In this document: positions 22,968-33,035 of the stretch, one piece after another | How the letters are laid out: each line of letters opens with the position of its first letter | How positions within the stretch are numbered: the first letter of the stretch is position 1 | Source: Mangifera indica | Lineage: Eukaryota > Streptophyta > Magnoliopsida > Sapindales > Anacardiaceae | Assembly (NCBI RefSeq): GCF_011075055.1 | Contig: NC_058145.1 | Span: 1,748,887-1,812,886, forward strand | Direction of reading: 5' to 3' | Length of the DNA: 64,000 bases | Notes under the pieces: model-generated | The model's database searches: none | Told to the model about the DNA's origin: nothing | The model's input: only the letters and a program-made list of their open reading frames with translations | Position numbers and translations under genes: made by a program

Positions 22968-24297
22968 TGGTACATGCTGTCGTTGACATCCAAATTAAAT
23001 TCTAAATTCTTACAACAAAAATGTAGTAAAGGAAAGTAGAGATCGTTCCCTCGAAGAGCTTTGATTAGTATGTCGTCATAATTAAATCGAAACACGAAAA
23101 TAAAAAAGGAGGTTTTGAAATGAATGCAAATTATAATGAGAAACAATAAATAAAAATTCAATAAAATAATCTAAAAGGAATAAATTAATTTAACAAACCT
23201 TGGTTTTTGGTCACGTCCACCATTGGAACTACGATTGATCATCGAAACAAAATATCAAATTAATTATTCAAATATTCGTTATGATATTAAATTTACCTGT
23301 CCTTCCTTACGATTAGTTAACCAAAAACATATATTCCAATTAACCCTTATTGATTAATAATTCGGATACGATCTCGAATTTAATTAAACAATAGCATTAC
23401 GAATTAAAAAGACCAACGAAGCAAGACAACACATACGTACGACGTTGTATTTAATCTAGTTGATTATTTTCCTAGGATTTATATTTTCTGACACAGCAAA
23501 CGATAAACCTAGTCGCCACTTCGATTAAATTGATTGAACAATTATGGATTCAGCACCTAAACTAGTCGTAGATTATATTAATTGATAAATTAATCGTGCG
23601 CCTTAGAAATCAATCAACACAATCATAAAAAAATAATTCAAAAAGATAATCAATACTCGAATAAATAAAAAGATACATTAAAAAACAAAATTAAATCTCA
23701 CAATCATTGTAGTTCCATAGTTTTAGATCCTTTCAATCAAGACAAACTATTCAGCCACTATAAACCATATTTTTCTCTCTAATTCTCTGATTACAATGGT
23801 GAATCCTCTCAAATAAAAATAATAGTATATATATTATCTTCCTACTAAAAATCTGGAAATTGAAAGTCAATCCTAATCTCATAATCCAACCAAGCAAAGT
23901 GATACATATCTCCCCAAAAAGAAAGGAAAAGATATGTATCTTTAATGTAAATCTTTCCTCCAAAAATATTTGTCCTTATCTATCTCAATTAATCCTCTTT
24001 TCCAGCTGGTAATTATCCCTTTTCTAGGAAGCGAATCTTGATACTTAGTGGACCCTTGCAATTAATATGGACGTCCAGATTTTATTTTCGCATTCTGTTT
24101 TCGTCTTTCACGTGCCCACGCCTAGTCAGCATCACGAAATTTCCAGATTAATAGATCTGCTCCAGTTTTTTCATCTTTTTGGCCCAACTTAAGTTTCATA
24201 AATGCAAAAAGATAAGTAATTTCATTAGATTGAATCAAATTTTCACGCAACATAAGGGGATTATAAATTAAAATAATAACAATTAATGGCATTATCA
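22968..24297 (-). repeat. 5' LTR of the gypsy element
   Basis: A 1,330-bp repeat, colinear with 16262-17606. It starts TGGTACATGCTGTCGTTGAC and ends GGCATTATCA on the plus strand. Differences are mostly transitions with a few short indels. Confidence 0.9.
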
Positions 24298-24358
24298 ACA
24301 AACCAAACTAACCTTAAAGCTCAAACAAACTCAATTTGAATCTAATCCTAAGTTTGAC

Positions 24359-26040
24359 CATCAAAGCATGAAATTTATAGCAACTAGTTTTGATTTTCAA
24401 GAACAAGTGGCTAAAGGTTAAGAAAGGTCAATAGGTGTAAATGACATGTTGCATTGGCATTTATTTGAATGCTTATGGTCGCCTCTCAATGTAAAATCAT
24501 TGTGATATGCACGACAATATAAGAATAGAGTTTAAGGTTATTGATTTGTATTAAGATGATAGTAAGGAGTTGTAGGGGTGATGAGTGCAAATGTGAAGTC
24601 ATGTGTGATATTAATGAAGGAACTAAATCATCTTTACACAAATTAACCTAAGAGTTGAAACCATTCTTTTAATAAGCCAAACACAGAAAGAACCATTGAC
24701 TCTAAACTTAACTAAACACCAAAAGTGAATGCATTCAAGATGTCTCACTAACAATTCCATTGTGCCAAATCTTTAAACTATAACATTACATAGTAGATAT
24801 CTTTGTCTTGGAATACAAGGCTTGTCTTGTAAGACTTGAAATCATATCATATGATGGTTGAAAAGATGTCATTCTTTGGACAAAAGATTATCAAACAGTG
24901 AGCTGCTTAGCTGGAATGATACTAGTGATAACAAATTACAGGTCATCAATCAATTATAATCGCTACTCTTTTTAGTTTTCACACTAAACCTAAAAAGCAT
25001 TGGATTAGGGTTCAAGAGTAAGAAATTTAATAAACAAAGACTGCACAATTGTGATCTCCTTTTGTGCTACATTTATGAACCTTGTGGAGAAATTAACAAG
25101 CCCAATTAAGGCTAAACTCATACTCAAGTTGGCCATATAGGATTAAAGCTAGCGTATATTCAGACATAACTTAACCAGAAAGGAATTTAGATATCTATAG
25201 GAAAACTAGATCAAAGGATAAACAGAAAGTTAGATATCTATAGGAAAACTAAAGAGAACAAGAAAATTACTCAATTTTCAACCAAATTGGTCTCCGTCAT
25301 GTTGTTGTCATTGCTAGTGCTTTCAATAACAAGATCACAAGGTCCACAACAATGGCGACCCCTGCTACCAACCTTAGCAACATCACAAATTGTTTGGCTA
25401 CAATGGGATAACATCCATCGATCTTATTTTATACAATTCCAACAAAATGCTTTCATCAGTTCATTGATTATCATAGTTTCCACCATATACCCCATCACCA
25501 CTGCTGCAAACGTCACTATCCTAACTGCCTCCACTGTACAACCATTGTCTAATTTCATTAGGCATAATAGCCACTTCTAGCAGCCAAAATACCACTCATT
25601 GCCCATTATTCACAACTTATTTCAACACTTCGGTCTCCACTGGCTTTCCTTCATCTTATCTATGCTACAACCACCTAAACTTTATTTTTAGCCATGATAT
25701 GATAAAAACCCTACAAACCCTTATGATTTATAAATTCTCAATTCTTGGAAGTCTCATGAAATGGATAGAACCTGGTCAGAAGCATAAAGATCTCATATAT
25801 ACAACATAGTGATAATAATTAGAAGAAACTTATAATTTTAAACTGAAACAAAAATCTAGGTTAAACAATGAAGCTTAAACAATAGATAATGTTTAAGAAA
25901 TAACCTAAAATATGAGAAATAAGTGGATCGATTGGAGCACACTAAAAACTCTATCAAAAAGCCTAAAATGAGTAGAGGAAGAGGATTAAAGCAAAAATGC
26001 AAAATAGAGATAAATAGTTATTTAAGTAAATAAATGATAT
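24359..26040. other. Gene-free stretch, origin unknown
   Basis: Less AT-rich in parts (25280-25620), with a 97-codon plus-strand frame at 25287 that shows no domain. AGATATCTATAGGAAAACTA occurs twice (25188-25250). No terminal repeats or splice-bounded exons could be recognised. Confidence 0.4.
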
Positions 26041-26108
26041 TATTAAACCAAATAATAAAACTATGTATACACAATTTTGATACACAATTTGAGTACACAA
26101 ATAATATA

Positions 26109-27647
26109 GGAAAATTAAAATTTTTACCATTTTTTAACCATGTATACATATATAGCACCCATCTCAAAGCCTAAACAAAAATACTATAACAGTATTTCAT
26201 TTTTCCAAAATACCCCTATTTTTGTAACTCTTGCATGCAGAAAGAGAAAATTTTTTTCTTCATTCTTCCAATAAGGAAGAAATCTCTACAACATGGAAAA
26301 AATATTTCTTCAACAAAGAACACATGTGATTGAACAATAAAACCCGTGAGAAAGCTATTATAAAACTCATATGTTATGTTTTTTCTTTATGAATAATTAA
26401 AAATCAAATAATGTATAGTTGATCCTGTGAAATTTTATTTTATTTTGATTTCATGTTATTAGATTGTTTAATGTGGTTATTTCATATTGTTTTCATTGTT
26501 TAAAGTTGTTATAATGTTGTATTGATGGTTAAAAAGTACAAAAATTATTATCTGAAAATTTTTCAGAAAAAGAACAGGTTAGCGTCACAAACCCGGGTTG
26601 ACGTCATCAACCCCGGGTTGGTTTCACCAACACCCAAACTAAATTAATAAGAAATATTTATTATTTAACAAAATAATATTTATTTTAACAAAAAATATTT
26701 CTAACAAAATATATATATATATATTTATTTATATAAAAATTAAATAAAACCAAAATAAAAAATAAAGGGCTTGGAGATGTTTAAGGGGTTGGCACCAACC
26801 CCTTAATTTTTTTTATACAAAGGGGTTGGCGCCAACCCCTTACACTAACCCCTTATATTTAAGGGGTTGGCCTTCAATTTACATTAAAGGGTTGACGCTC
26901 AGACTAGATTCGAATTGAGTCAAGTTCGAGCTCGTTTGAGCTCGAATTTGGCTCGGTTCATATATAATTGACTCGAGTTCGAGCTTAAGTTCGATCGAGC
27001 TCGGCTAAGATTAGCTCGTTTAGGGCTCAAATTCGGCTCGGCTTGATTTGACTTGTTTTTTGTTATCAAAACAACATCGTTTTTAATATATATTGGTCAA
27101 AACAACGTCATTTTATATCAAATTTTAATTAGAAAATCTGACGAGTAACTCGAGTTCGATCGTTCTTGGCTAAGGCCGGCTCATTTCGAGCTCGATCGAG
27201 CCAAGCTCAAGCTGACTGGGCTCGAATCCAACCCTAGTTGACGCCAACTCTTTCAACCCTTTTAAGCAAATTTCAAACCAACCCCAAATTTGCATCATCA
27301 ATCCCAGTCCCAAAATAACCTTTCCAATCAAAATCAGTTTTCTGAGTTTACAATTTTTGTACTTGATCTAAAAAATTTAAACTCAATAATTTTAAATTCA
27401 CTTGATCTTATCTAACACATATATATAAATCTTGTTTCAAATACTGATACTAAATATCTATATATGTTCTCTCTCTATAGTGCATTAAAAAGAAGTAATA
27501 CTGTAAACTTTATTTTAGTTTCTCAAGGTTGAAGATAAGGACAATTTAGGGCTCCTATCATGTAAAATGGTAAAAATGTTTAGAGTGTAAAAAATGTGAT
27601 ATAAATGTATACGTGGGCCCAAATGAGGGTAAAACTTTCAATTTCCC
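26109..27647. mobile_element. MULE-like non-autonomous element, 1.5 kb
   Basis: Inverted ends: left GGAAAATTAAAATTTTTACC, right (inverted) GGGAAATTGAAAGTTTTACC, both continuing with a GTATACAT.TATA..AC motif about 30 bp further in. Flanks AATAATATA and GATAATATA match at 8 of 9, the length expected for Mutator-like elements. No transposase. The interior carries GGGTTGACGTCATCAACC-type words and nearly perfect palindromes built on GGGGTTGGCGCCAACCCC (26781-26806 and 26820-26841), plus a separate hAT MITE. Confidence 0.65.
26899..27236. repeat. hAT-like MITE with perfect 8-bp duplication
   Basis: 338 bp, from TCAGACTAGATTCGAATTG to CTCGAATCCAACCCTA, flanked on both sides by GTTGACGC (26891-26898 and 27237-27244). 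Interior rich in GAGCTCG / TCGAGTT, with an AAACAACATCGTTTTT hairpin. Same family as 53806-54187. Confidence 0.8.
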
Positions 27648-27772
27648 GATAATATATCATTATATAATTGAATTATTTTAAATAAAAATAAAATAATACC
27701 TAATTACATGATGATACATAATCTATATACTAAAATTGTATACCAAAAATATATACACATAGTATTGCTCTA

Positions 27773-28686
27773 AACGAAGACATTCCAGTTGTAATATATT
27801 AGAAGTCTTCTATAACAAAGAATGAGCACCAAACAACACAAGGATTGCACAAAGTGAGTATATGGAGACTGGAGTAAAACGCAGAAAGATGTATAGTATC
27901 TTATACCGACTCGTCTAGTGCACACCGTGTCAAAAACGAAGAATAGTATAGGAGTTGAAATCAATAAGGTGACCAGACTATTAATTAAGCACATAAAACA
28001 ATTATCAATCACACACAGAATCACAAAAAGAGAACTGTGCCTATAGTACCAATAAGTAAAGGAAAATATGATCTGCGTGAGCTCTATACATGTCTCAACA
28101 TAACAAGGCAAGCCAAATTTGACTCTCTCGAAATTCTGTCAAGCTTCCTTCTTCTCCCAATTTGATTTCCCTATATTGATTCCTATTAAGGATTTATGGT
28201 TAACTCCATAGTAAAATAAATGTTCTGTCCTTAAAGGAAGGTACTTATTATTCCCATGAAGGTCAGATCTAAAAACTCTAACAGGAAGAATTTTATGAGG
28301 ATAAGTCCATCTTGATCTCTAATAGAAAAATATAATAATTAAAATTATATTTTGGTACTTCACAAATCATCTTGCATCATCATGGTAAGCATTAAGTTTA
28401 AATGTCGGGGACACTGTGATAATCTGATTAATCTAATACTGACATGTTAACACACAAATAAACCCATCAAGCAAATTGGGAAGAAACAGTGAAAGGCACA
28501 ATTTTAGCTTTCTATTATATCTCAAGATTAGGCATGAAAAATTTCAAAAAAGAATTAAATGTTTACCAGTCCTACTTCCATAACACAATTACAGGGCAGC
28601 AGGTCCATGCTGTCAAGACTGCTGAATTAACAAGCATGTTCCCAGTAATGTTACAACTGAACAATTCCATATGGCACAATTGGGTG
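27773..28686. other. Stretch downstream of the PPR gene
   Basis: Contains the probable 3' untranslated region of the minus-strand PPR gene next to 28686. A 113-codon minus-strand frame at 27770-28111 is rich in C, Y, F and L and has no recognisable domain; I do not call it a gene. Confidence 0.4.
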
Positions 28687-30045
28687 CTAGCATCTTCTGT
28701 ATCTTTTGAATTTGGAGACTAGATGTGCATATTTCCCCTTTTCAACCATATGTTTAATCACTTCATGTGCTTCAGACAGCTTTCCTGCATTCCGCAAATT
28801 ACTCACTAGGGTATTATACACTAGGAAATTTGGATTACAACCTCTGGATTCCATTTCTTTCAGCATTGAACATGCCTTGTCAAACTTCCCTGCCATGCAA
28901 AAACCGCGAATCATGATATTGTATGTAAATACGTTTGGAAGCAGTCCTTTGATGATCATCTCATCAAACAGTTCCTGAGCCTTCTCAAGCTCCTCGGCAA
29001 CTATGTAACTTGTTATCATAACAGTGTAACAAACCACATCAGGCATGCACCCTCTTTTGATCATCTCATCAAAAAAGTACTGGCATGCTTCTAAATTTCC
29101 AGCACGGCTCAGGCCATCCATCAATGTGGTGAAGTGAAGAACACTTGGATAAAAACCCACTTCTTTCATGTGATTCAAGAGATTAAGTGCTGCAAGTGGT
29201 TTATCTCCTTTGCCAAGCACATGGAGAAGGATGTTATACGTATGAAAATCAGGGGAAAATCCACTTCTACCCATTTCATCAAGCAATCTGTGAAATTGGT
29301 CCAACTTCCCTAACCTATATTTTGCACACATGATGATGTTATAAGTTAGAATATCTGGGGGGTGACCCTCATCAAACATCTGCTGATGCACCCACTCTAT
29401 CAACTTATACTGCTTAATAGTAAGAAGTGAATATAGAATTGCATTATAAGAGTGTTTAAATGGCCTATAATTAAATGCCTTAGACTTAATAAACCTCTCC
29501 ACAACTTTTCTAGCTAAACCAGCCTCACCACATGTACAAATCAATATGTTAAATGTCTGTGCTGTAGTTGGGAACCCATTTTCTATCATCTCATCAACCA
29601 GCCTCCACATTGCCTTTAATTCCTCACATTCTGCAAATATCTTCATTATCAAATGATAAGTGTTTGCCGTGTGCCTAAAATTTTCCTGCTGACCAGACCA
29701 TACAAAGAACTTGTAACCCAATTTTGCACACCTGGTCTTGTTTTCATAATCTATGTTCCTCAAAATTCCCAAAAGAACTTTCCTGACAAGTATCCCTGAA
29801 ACCCTAATTCCTGACTCACTGAGAGCCAATTTTGCATCAAATCCAGGACCATCATGTTGTAAAATTTCAATTATTCTTCCGGCATCAAATTTAACATTAT
29901 CAAGAAAACTCCTCCTCGCCGAGAAGTGCCCCTCTGAGCATTCATAATCGTAAAAACCATTATGGTAGCAGAAATTTCGCGAAATAACAACAAAACATGT
30001 AAATTTATCAACTATTCTTGCACCAGATAAAGCTACGGAGTTCAT
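28687..30045 (-). CDS. P-class pentatricopeptide repeat protein (At1g55630-like)
   Basis: Intronless, 452 residues, start codon at 30045. The first 60 or so residues lack repeats and may hold an organelle targeting signal, probably mitochondrial. From about residue 130 to the end there are roughly nine 35-residue PPR motifs with classic TYNI / LLDEM / AGK patterns (for example DILTYNIIMCAKYRLGKLDQF, DVVCYTVMITSYIVAEELEKA, NVFTYNIMIRGFCMAGKFDKA). There are no E or DYW extensions, so RNA editing activity of its own is not expected. The family binds organelle RNAs in sequence-specific fashion, one repeat per base, for stability, splicing or translation. The SGQQENFRHT to CEELKAMWRLVDEMI segment resembles my recollection of At1g55630. 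It stands alone, with no neighbour within 2.9 kb. Complete with no defect seen. Confidence 0.9.
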   Translation of the reverse strand: MNSVALSGARIVDKFTCFVVISRNFCYHNGFYDYECSEGHFSARRSFLDNVKFDAGRIIEILQHDGPGFDAKLALSESGIRVSGILVRKVLLGILRNIDYENKTRCAKLGYKFFVWSGQQENFRHTANTYHLIMKIFAECEELKAMWRLVDEMIENGFPTTAQTFNILICTCGEAGLARKVVERFIKSKAFNYRPFKHSYNAILYSLLTIKQYKLIEWVHQQMFDEGHPPDILTYNIIMCAKYRLGKLDQFHRLLDEMGRSGFSPDFHTYNILLHVLGKGDKPLAALNLLNHMKEVGFYPSVLHFTTLMDGLSRAGNLEACQYFFDEMIKRGCMPDVVCYTVMITSYIVAEELEKAQELFDEMIIKGLLPNVFTYNIMIRGFCMAGKFDKACSMLKEMESRGCNPNFLVYNTLVSNLRNAGKLSEAHEVIKHMVEKGKYAHLVSKFKRYRRC

Positions 30046-30439
30046 TGTTAAGACATTGTAGAGATCCCATTATCTCCGCGACTTTACAATACAAAAACAA
30101 TCCAAGAAACCCAGTAACAGATTGAGATATTTGAACAAGTAGAACAGAAGGAACGTTGAGCACCCACCCATTAAACTGAAAGTAAATACCAACTGCGTAA
30201 TACGGCTTTTAATGGAAGAGAAAAACGCCCATTGAACAGAGTTTATCGGCCGAGAGGGAACTTACCTGGCATGAAGCTGATTGTGGAGGCTTTATGGGAA
30301 TTTTACCCGCCCAATCAAGGCTTTGATGTTGTAAGCCACGGAAGCGAAGTGCTGGGGAGACGAACAGAGGATACAAACAATAAGAAGGTCGAGGGAAAAC
30401 AAAGTGGGAGCAATCTAGTGTCTCTTCTCAAATAACATT

Positions 30440-31036
30440 ATTATGTAGAGCCAATAGTAGCGACACACGTGTAAATAACGTGCAAATTGCTTGAAGTTGA
30501 GATTTGATTTTTTTCTCCACAAGTCCCCTACCTCAAGTTGAATGTGAAATTATTCAATTTGAGTTTATTAGAATAAAAAGTGATTTAAATTCAAATTAAA
30601 TAAAAAATAATTTAATTTAAATTTATAATCTGAATTTATAGTTCAAATTCTTAATTCATTAATAAAATAATATTATTTTAATAATTACTTATATAATTCA
30701 AATAAAATAATATATCAACATCAAACTCAATCAAATCATATATTTAACTCATAAATTAGATTGAGTTAAATTTTTTCTATTTTGAAATTAGTTTAGTTTT
30801 AAAAATGAATCAAATATTTTGATTTAAATTCGAATCAAATAAATTTAAATTAAACTAAATTAAATCTTCAATTCATGAGATTTGGGCTTCAGAATAACAT
30901 TGTCCTCCTTCGGTGGTTTAAACAGTAGCGTCGAAAACCTGATGGACTAAATGATAACTCATTACCAAAATTAATACAAGAATTTACAACACTAGCTCTC
31001 ATGCATTCTTTGCCCACGGACATGTTCAAACCATTA
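30440..31036. other. Gene-free AT-rich stretch
   Basis: Upstream of the PPR gene. Between about 30540 and 30870 it holds TCAAATTGAGTT / AACTCAAT-type degenerate inverted words, probably a worn hAT-like MITE. No coding signal. Confidence 0.35.
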
Positions 31037-31512
31037 GGCGTTATTTGGTTTTTATCATATAAAAATTATTTTAATAATATATTTTTTATTATTTATACTA
31101 TATTATTTTATCTATCAGTAATAATTTTTTATTATGAATAGTGATATAGTAAATAATATAAATCGTAATTTGATAACTACTTATTATCTTAATATTAAAA
31201 TATTATTAAGGTAATATTGATTTTATTATAATTATATTTTTATTTATTAATTTTTTAATACATAAATAATCTCTTTTTCAATTAATATAACAAGTATTAT
31301 AAAAAATATTTTAAAATAATTATACCCAAAGATATTTAAGTAAAATAATATATTAGTATTCTTTAATTACCTCCAACAAAATACAATAATTATTTATATT
31401 AATCAAATTTTATCAAACATATTAATCATTTATATTCATTAATCTTTTAAACAATCTATCTTCAAGGAAATTTTTCAATTTTGGTAATAAAATATTATTC
31501 AAACCAAATGCC
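31037..31512. repeat. Harbinger-like MITE, diverged copy
   Basis: Ends GGCGTTATTTGGTTTTT and (inverted) GGCATTTGGTTTGAAT. Interior order matches the intact copy at 55368: TTATTATCTTAATATT, TAATTATACCCAAAGATATTTAAGTAAAATAATATATTAG, CAATAATTATTTATATTAATC, GGTAATAAAATATTATTC. TTA precedes the left end; the right duplication is lost. Confidence 0.55.
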
Positions 31513-31554
31513 GCTTCAATTTTATGTAAACTTCTATATATAAATTTTCATAAA

Positions 31555-32239
31555 GGGCAAAAGACTTGTTCTCACTTAAAGTATAGTGAAATCCCAAGTA
31601 GCCCTCTTTATTTTTTAAAAACCCAAATACCTATTTATGAGCAAAATTTTGTTAAAAATTTTAAATAAAGTTAAAAGAAAAACCATCATTTAACAAAAAT
31701 TAAAAAATAAAATAAAATTCATTATATTTTTCATCATCCAAATGAGGGGCTCCTTTATTTGGATTTTCTAATATAGACAAAAGACGTTTGAACTTTTCGA
31801 TCTAGGGGTTGTTCAGGGTCGTCGGAGAAAGTCCAAGGTTACTGGAGGAAGAGACTTCACCGAGAAGAAGAAAGATCGATCGTTGTTAGTCGGAGATAGT
31901 GGCCAAAATTAGGAAGAAGAAAATCCTAAGTTTTGGGAGAGGGGAATTGCTACTTTTCAAAGTTTGAAAACTTTAGGTAAGGGTGAAATTGTTAGTTTTT
32001 GAAACTTAGTAGGAAAAATATAATGAATTTTATGTTTTTTTAATTATTTTTGTTAAATAATGATTTTGTTCTTAACTTTAATTGAGTTTTTTAACAGAAT
32101 TTTGTTTATGAGTGAATGTTTAGATTTTCAAAAATTATAAAAGATTATTTTGGGATTTCACTATACCTTTGATGAAAAGTAATGTTTTTGACCTTTGAGA
32201 TTTCACTATACCTTCGTTGAAAAGTAATGTTTTTGACAT
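31555..32239. repeat. MULE-like foldback element with long inverted arms
   Basis: The left arm (GGGCAAAAGAC, TATAGTGAAATCCCAA, then ATGAGCAAAATTTTGTTAAAA and AAATTCATTATATTTTTC) is inverted in the right arm from about 32000 (AAAATATAATGAATTTTAT, AACAGAATTTTGTTTATGAG, TTGGGATTTCACTATACC, AATGTTTTTGACC). Arms are about 190 bp. The last 45 bp of the right arm are duplicated in tandem (near 32150 and 32200). The centre (31800-31960) is GC-richer and has no recognised gene. Confidence 0.55.
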
Positions 32240-32954
32240 TTCGTCAATTTTATGGTAAAAACATGGATGAGCTTAAAATATAATATTGAAATGAAAAAAT
32301 TATCATTTTATAATTTATTTTACAAATTCATAAAACCACTCTCTGCTACCATTTACACCACTATCACAATTTTCAGTCATTATCGGCAACATCATCACCA
32401 CTTTCTATCACCATTAATAACTTCAATTAAATATTCAATCAAACATGAATTGAGATCTTAATGTATCACCTATAAATACACATAGATAAGTTCATTTGTG
32501 AGTTTTAATAAAAACAATGGAATAGAAATAATCTTGCTGATGACCTTCATAATTTCTAATTTGTATAATTAATGACTAATGATGAAATTTCGAACGTTAG
32601 TTCAAGTAATTAAGCGAAATAACTCGTGAAAGGGTAGGGTTATACTAATGTAATTATTTTTTCATGTGGAATTAAAGTTTGATTAATATGATCTTTTTTC
32701 ATATGAAAAACTTAAACTAAAAATTATTTATTTTAGTTTTGTCCGATGAGAACCTAGATTAAGAAATACCCGTGGTAAACTTTCTCTGGTGAAGTTGGAC
32801 ATTTTTAAAATTTTAATGGATTTTAGTAAAAAGTATATCTGAATGGAAAATGAAATTTTCGAATTAAAAATATTGATTGAAAAAAAGAAAAAAACACAAG
32901 GTGGATTTTCGGAACTACAATGCCAATTAACTAACAGAACCCTCAGCTGTACCA

Positions 32955-32964
32955 TATATAAATA
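32955..32964 (+). promoter_or_regulatory. Probable TATA box of SHOC1
   Basis: TATATAAATA, 72 bp before the SHOC1 start codon. An E2F-like site lies between it and the start. Confidence 0.5.
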
Positions 32965-32981
32965 AGCCAATCCAAACAAGA

Positions 32982-32990
32982 GCGCCAAAA
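32982..32990 (-). promoter_or_regulatory. E2F-like site in the SHOC1 leader
   Basis: TTTTGGCGC on the minus strand fits the plant E2F consensus TTTSSCGC. It lies about 46 bp before the SHOC1 start codon. E2F sites are common in S-phase and meiotic genes. Functional use is inference. Confidence 0.4.
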
Positions 32991-33035
32991 TTTTAATTTT
33001 CAAAATCAATTGCCGTCTTGTACTTCCGAGCTGAA

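Larger units (their letters stand above)
16262..24297 (-). mobile_element. Athila-like Ty3/gypsy LTR retrotransposon, internally deleted
   Basis: An 8,036-bp element, minus strand, with LTRs at 22968-24297 (5') and 16262-17606 (3'). Each LTR begins TGATAATGCC and ends GTACCA in its own sense. The flanking 5-mers are ACGAG (16257-16261) and ACAAA (24298-24302); the related MITE without the insertion has ACAAA, so the left copy has probably mutated. Gag, protease, a fragment fusing the start of reverse transcriptase to the end of integrase, and a 2.3-kb 3' non-coding region are present. Reverse transcriptase, RNase H and the integrase core are missing. Several in-frame stops make it non-functional. 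The LTRs differ by roughly one base in 12-15 by eye, so the insertion is not recent. Confidence 0.9.
16036..24350. repeat. hAT-like MITE split by a gypsy retrotransposon
   Basis: The left part is 16036-16261 (TAGAGCTAGATTCCAGCC end) and the right part 24298-24350 (ending TTGAATCTAATCCTA). The flanks AGTTTAAT (16028-16035) and AGTTTGAC (24351-24358) match at 6 of 8 positions, as expected for an old hAT duplication. Joining the parts gives a junction like that of the related copy near 51800-51840 (CTGAGATTGACAAACCGAAC), so the interruption is real. Confidence 0.65.
26048..27772. repeat. Palindromic MITE split by a MULE-like insertion
   Basis: The left arm (CTATGTATACACAATTTTGA to AATAATATA, ending 26108) and the remainder (GATAATATATCATTATATAATTG to ACACATAGTATTGC, from 27648) join into a canonical copy of the window's commonest hairpin family. 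The two nine-base ends at the break (AATAATATA / GATAATATA) are the duplication made by the insertion between them. Confidence 0.7.

Noticed and set aside
25287..25580. 97-codon plus-strand frame
   Set aside because: No recognisable domain, no splice context, and lies in repeat-like sequence.
26780..26885. CRISPR-like or tandem array
   Set aside because: The repeated palindromes have no regular spacers, and this is a plant nuclear sequence.
27770..28111. 113-codon minus-strand frame rich in Cys, Tyr and Phe
   Set aside because: Overlaps the end of a palindromic MITE and has no family resemblance.
30232..30435. Plus-strand frame divergent from the PPR gene
   Set aside because: Lies in the PPR promoter area, is short and shows no domain.
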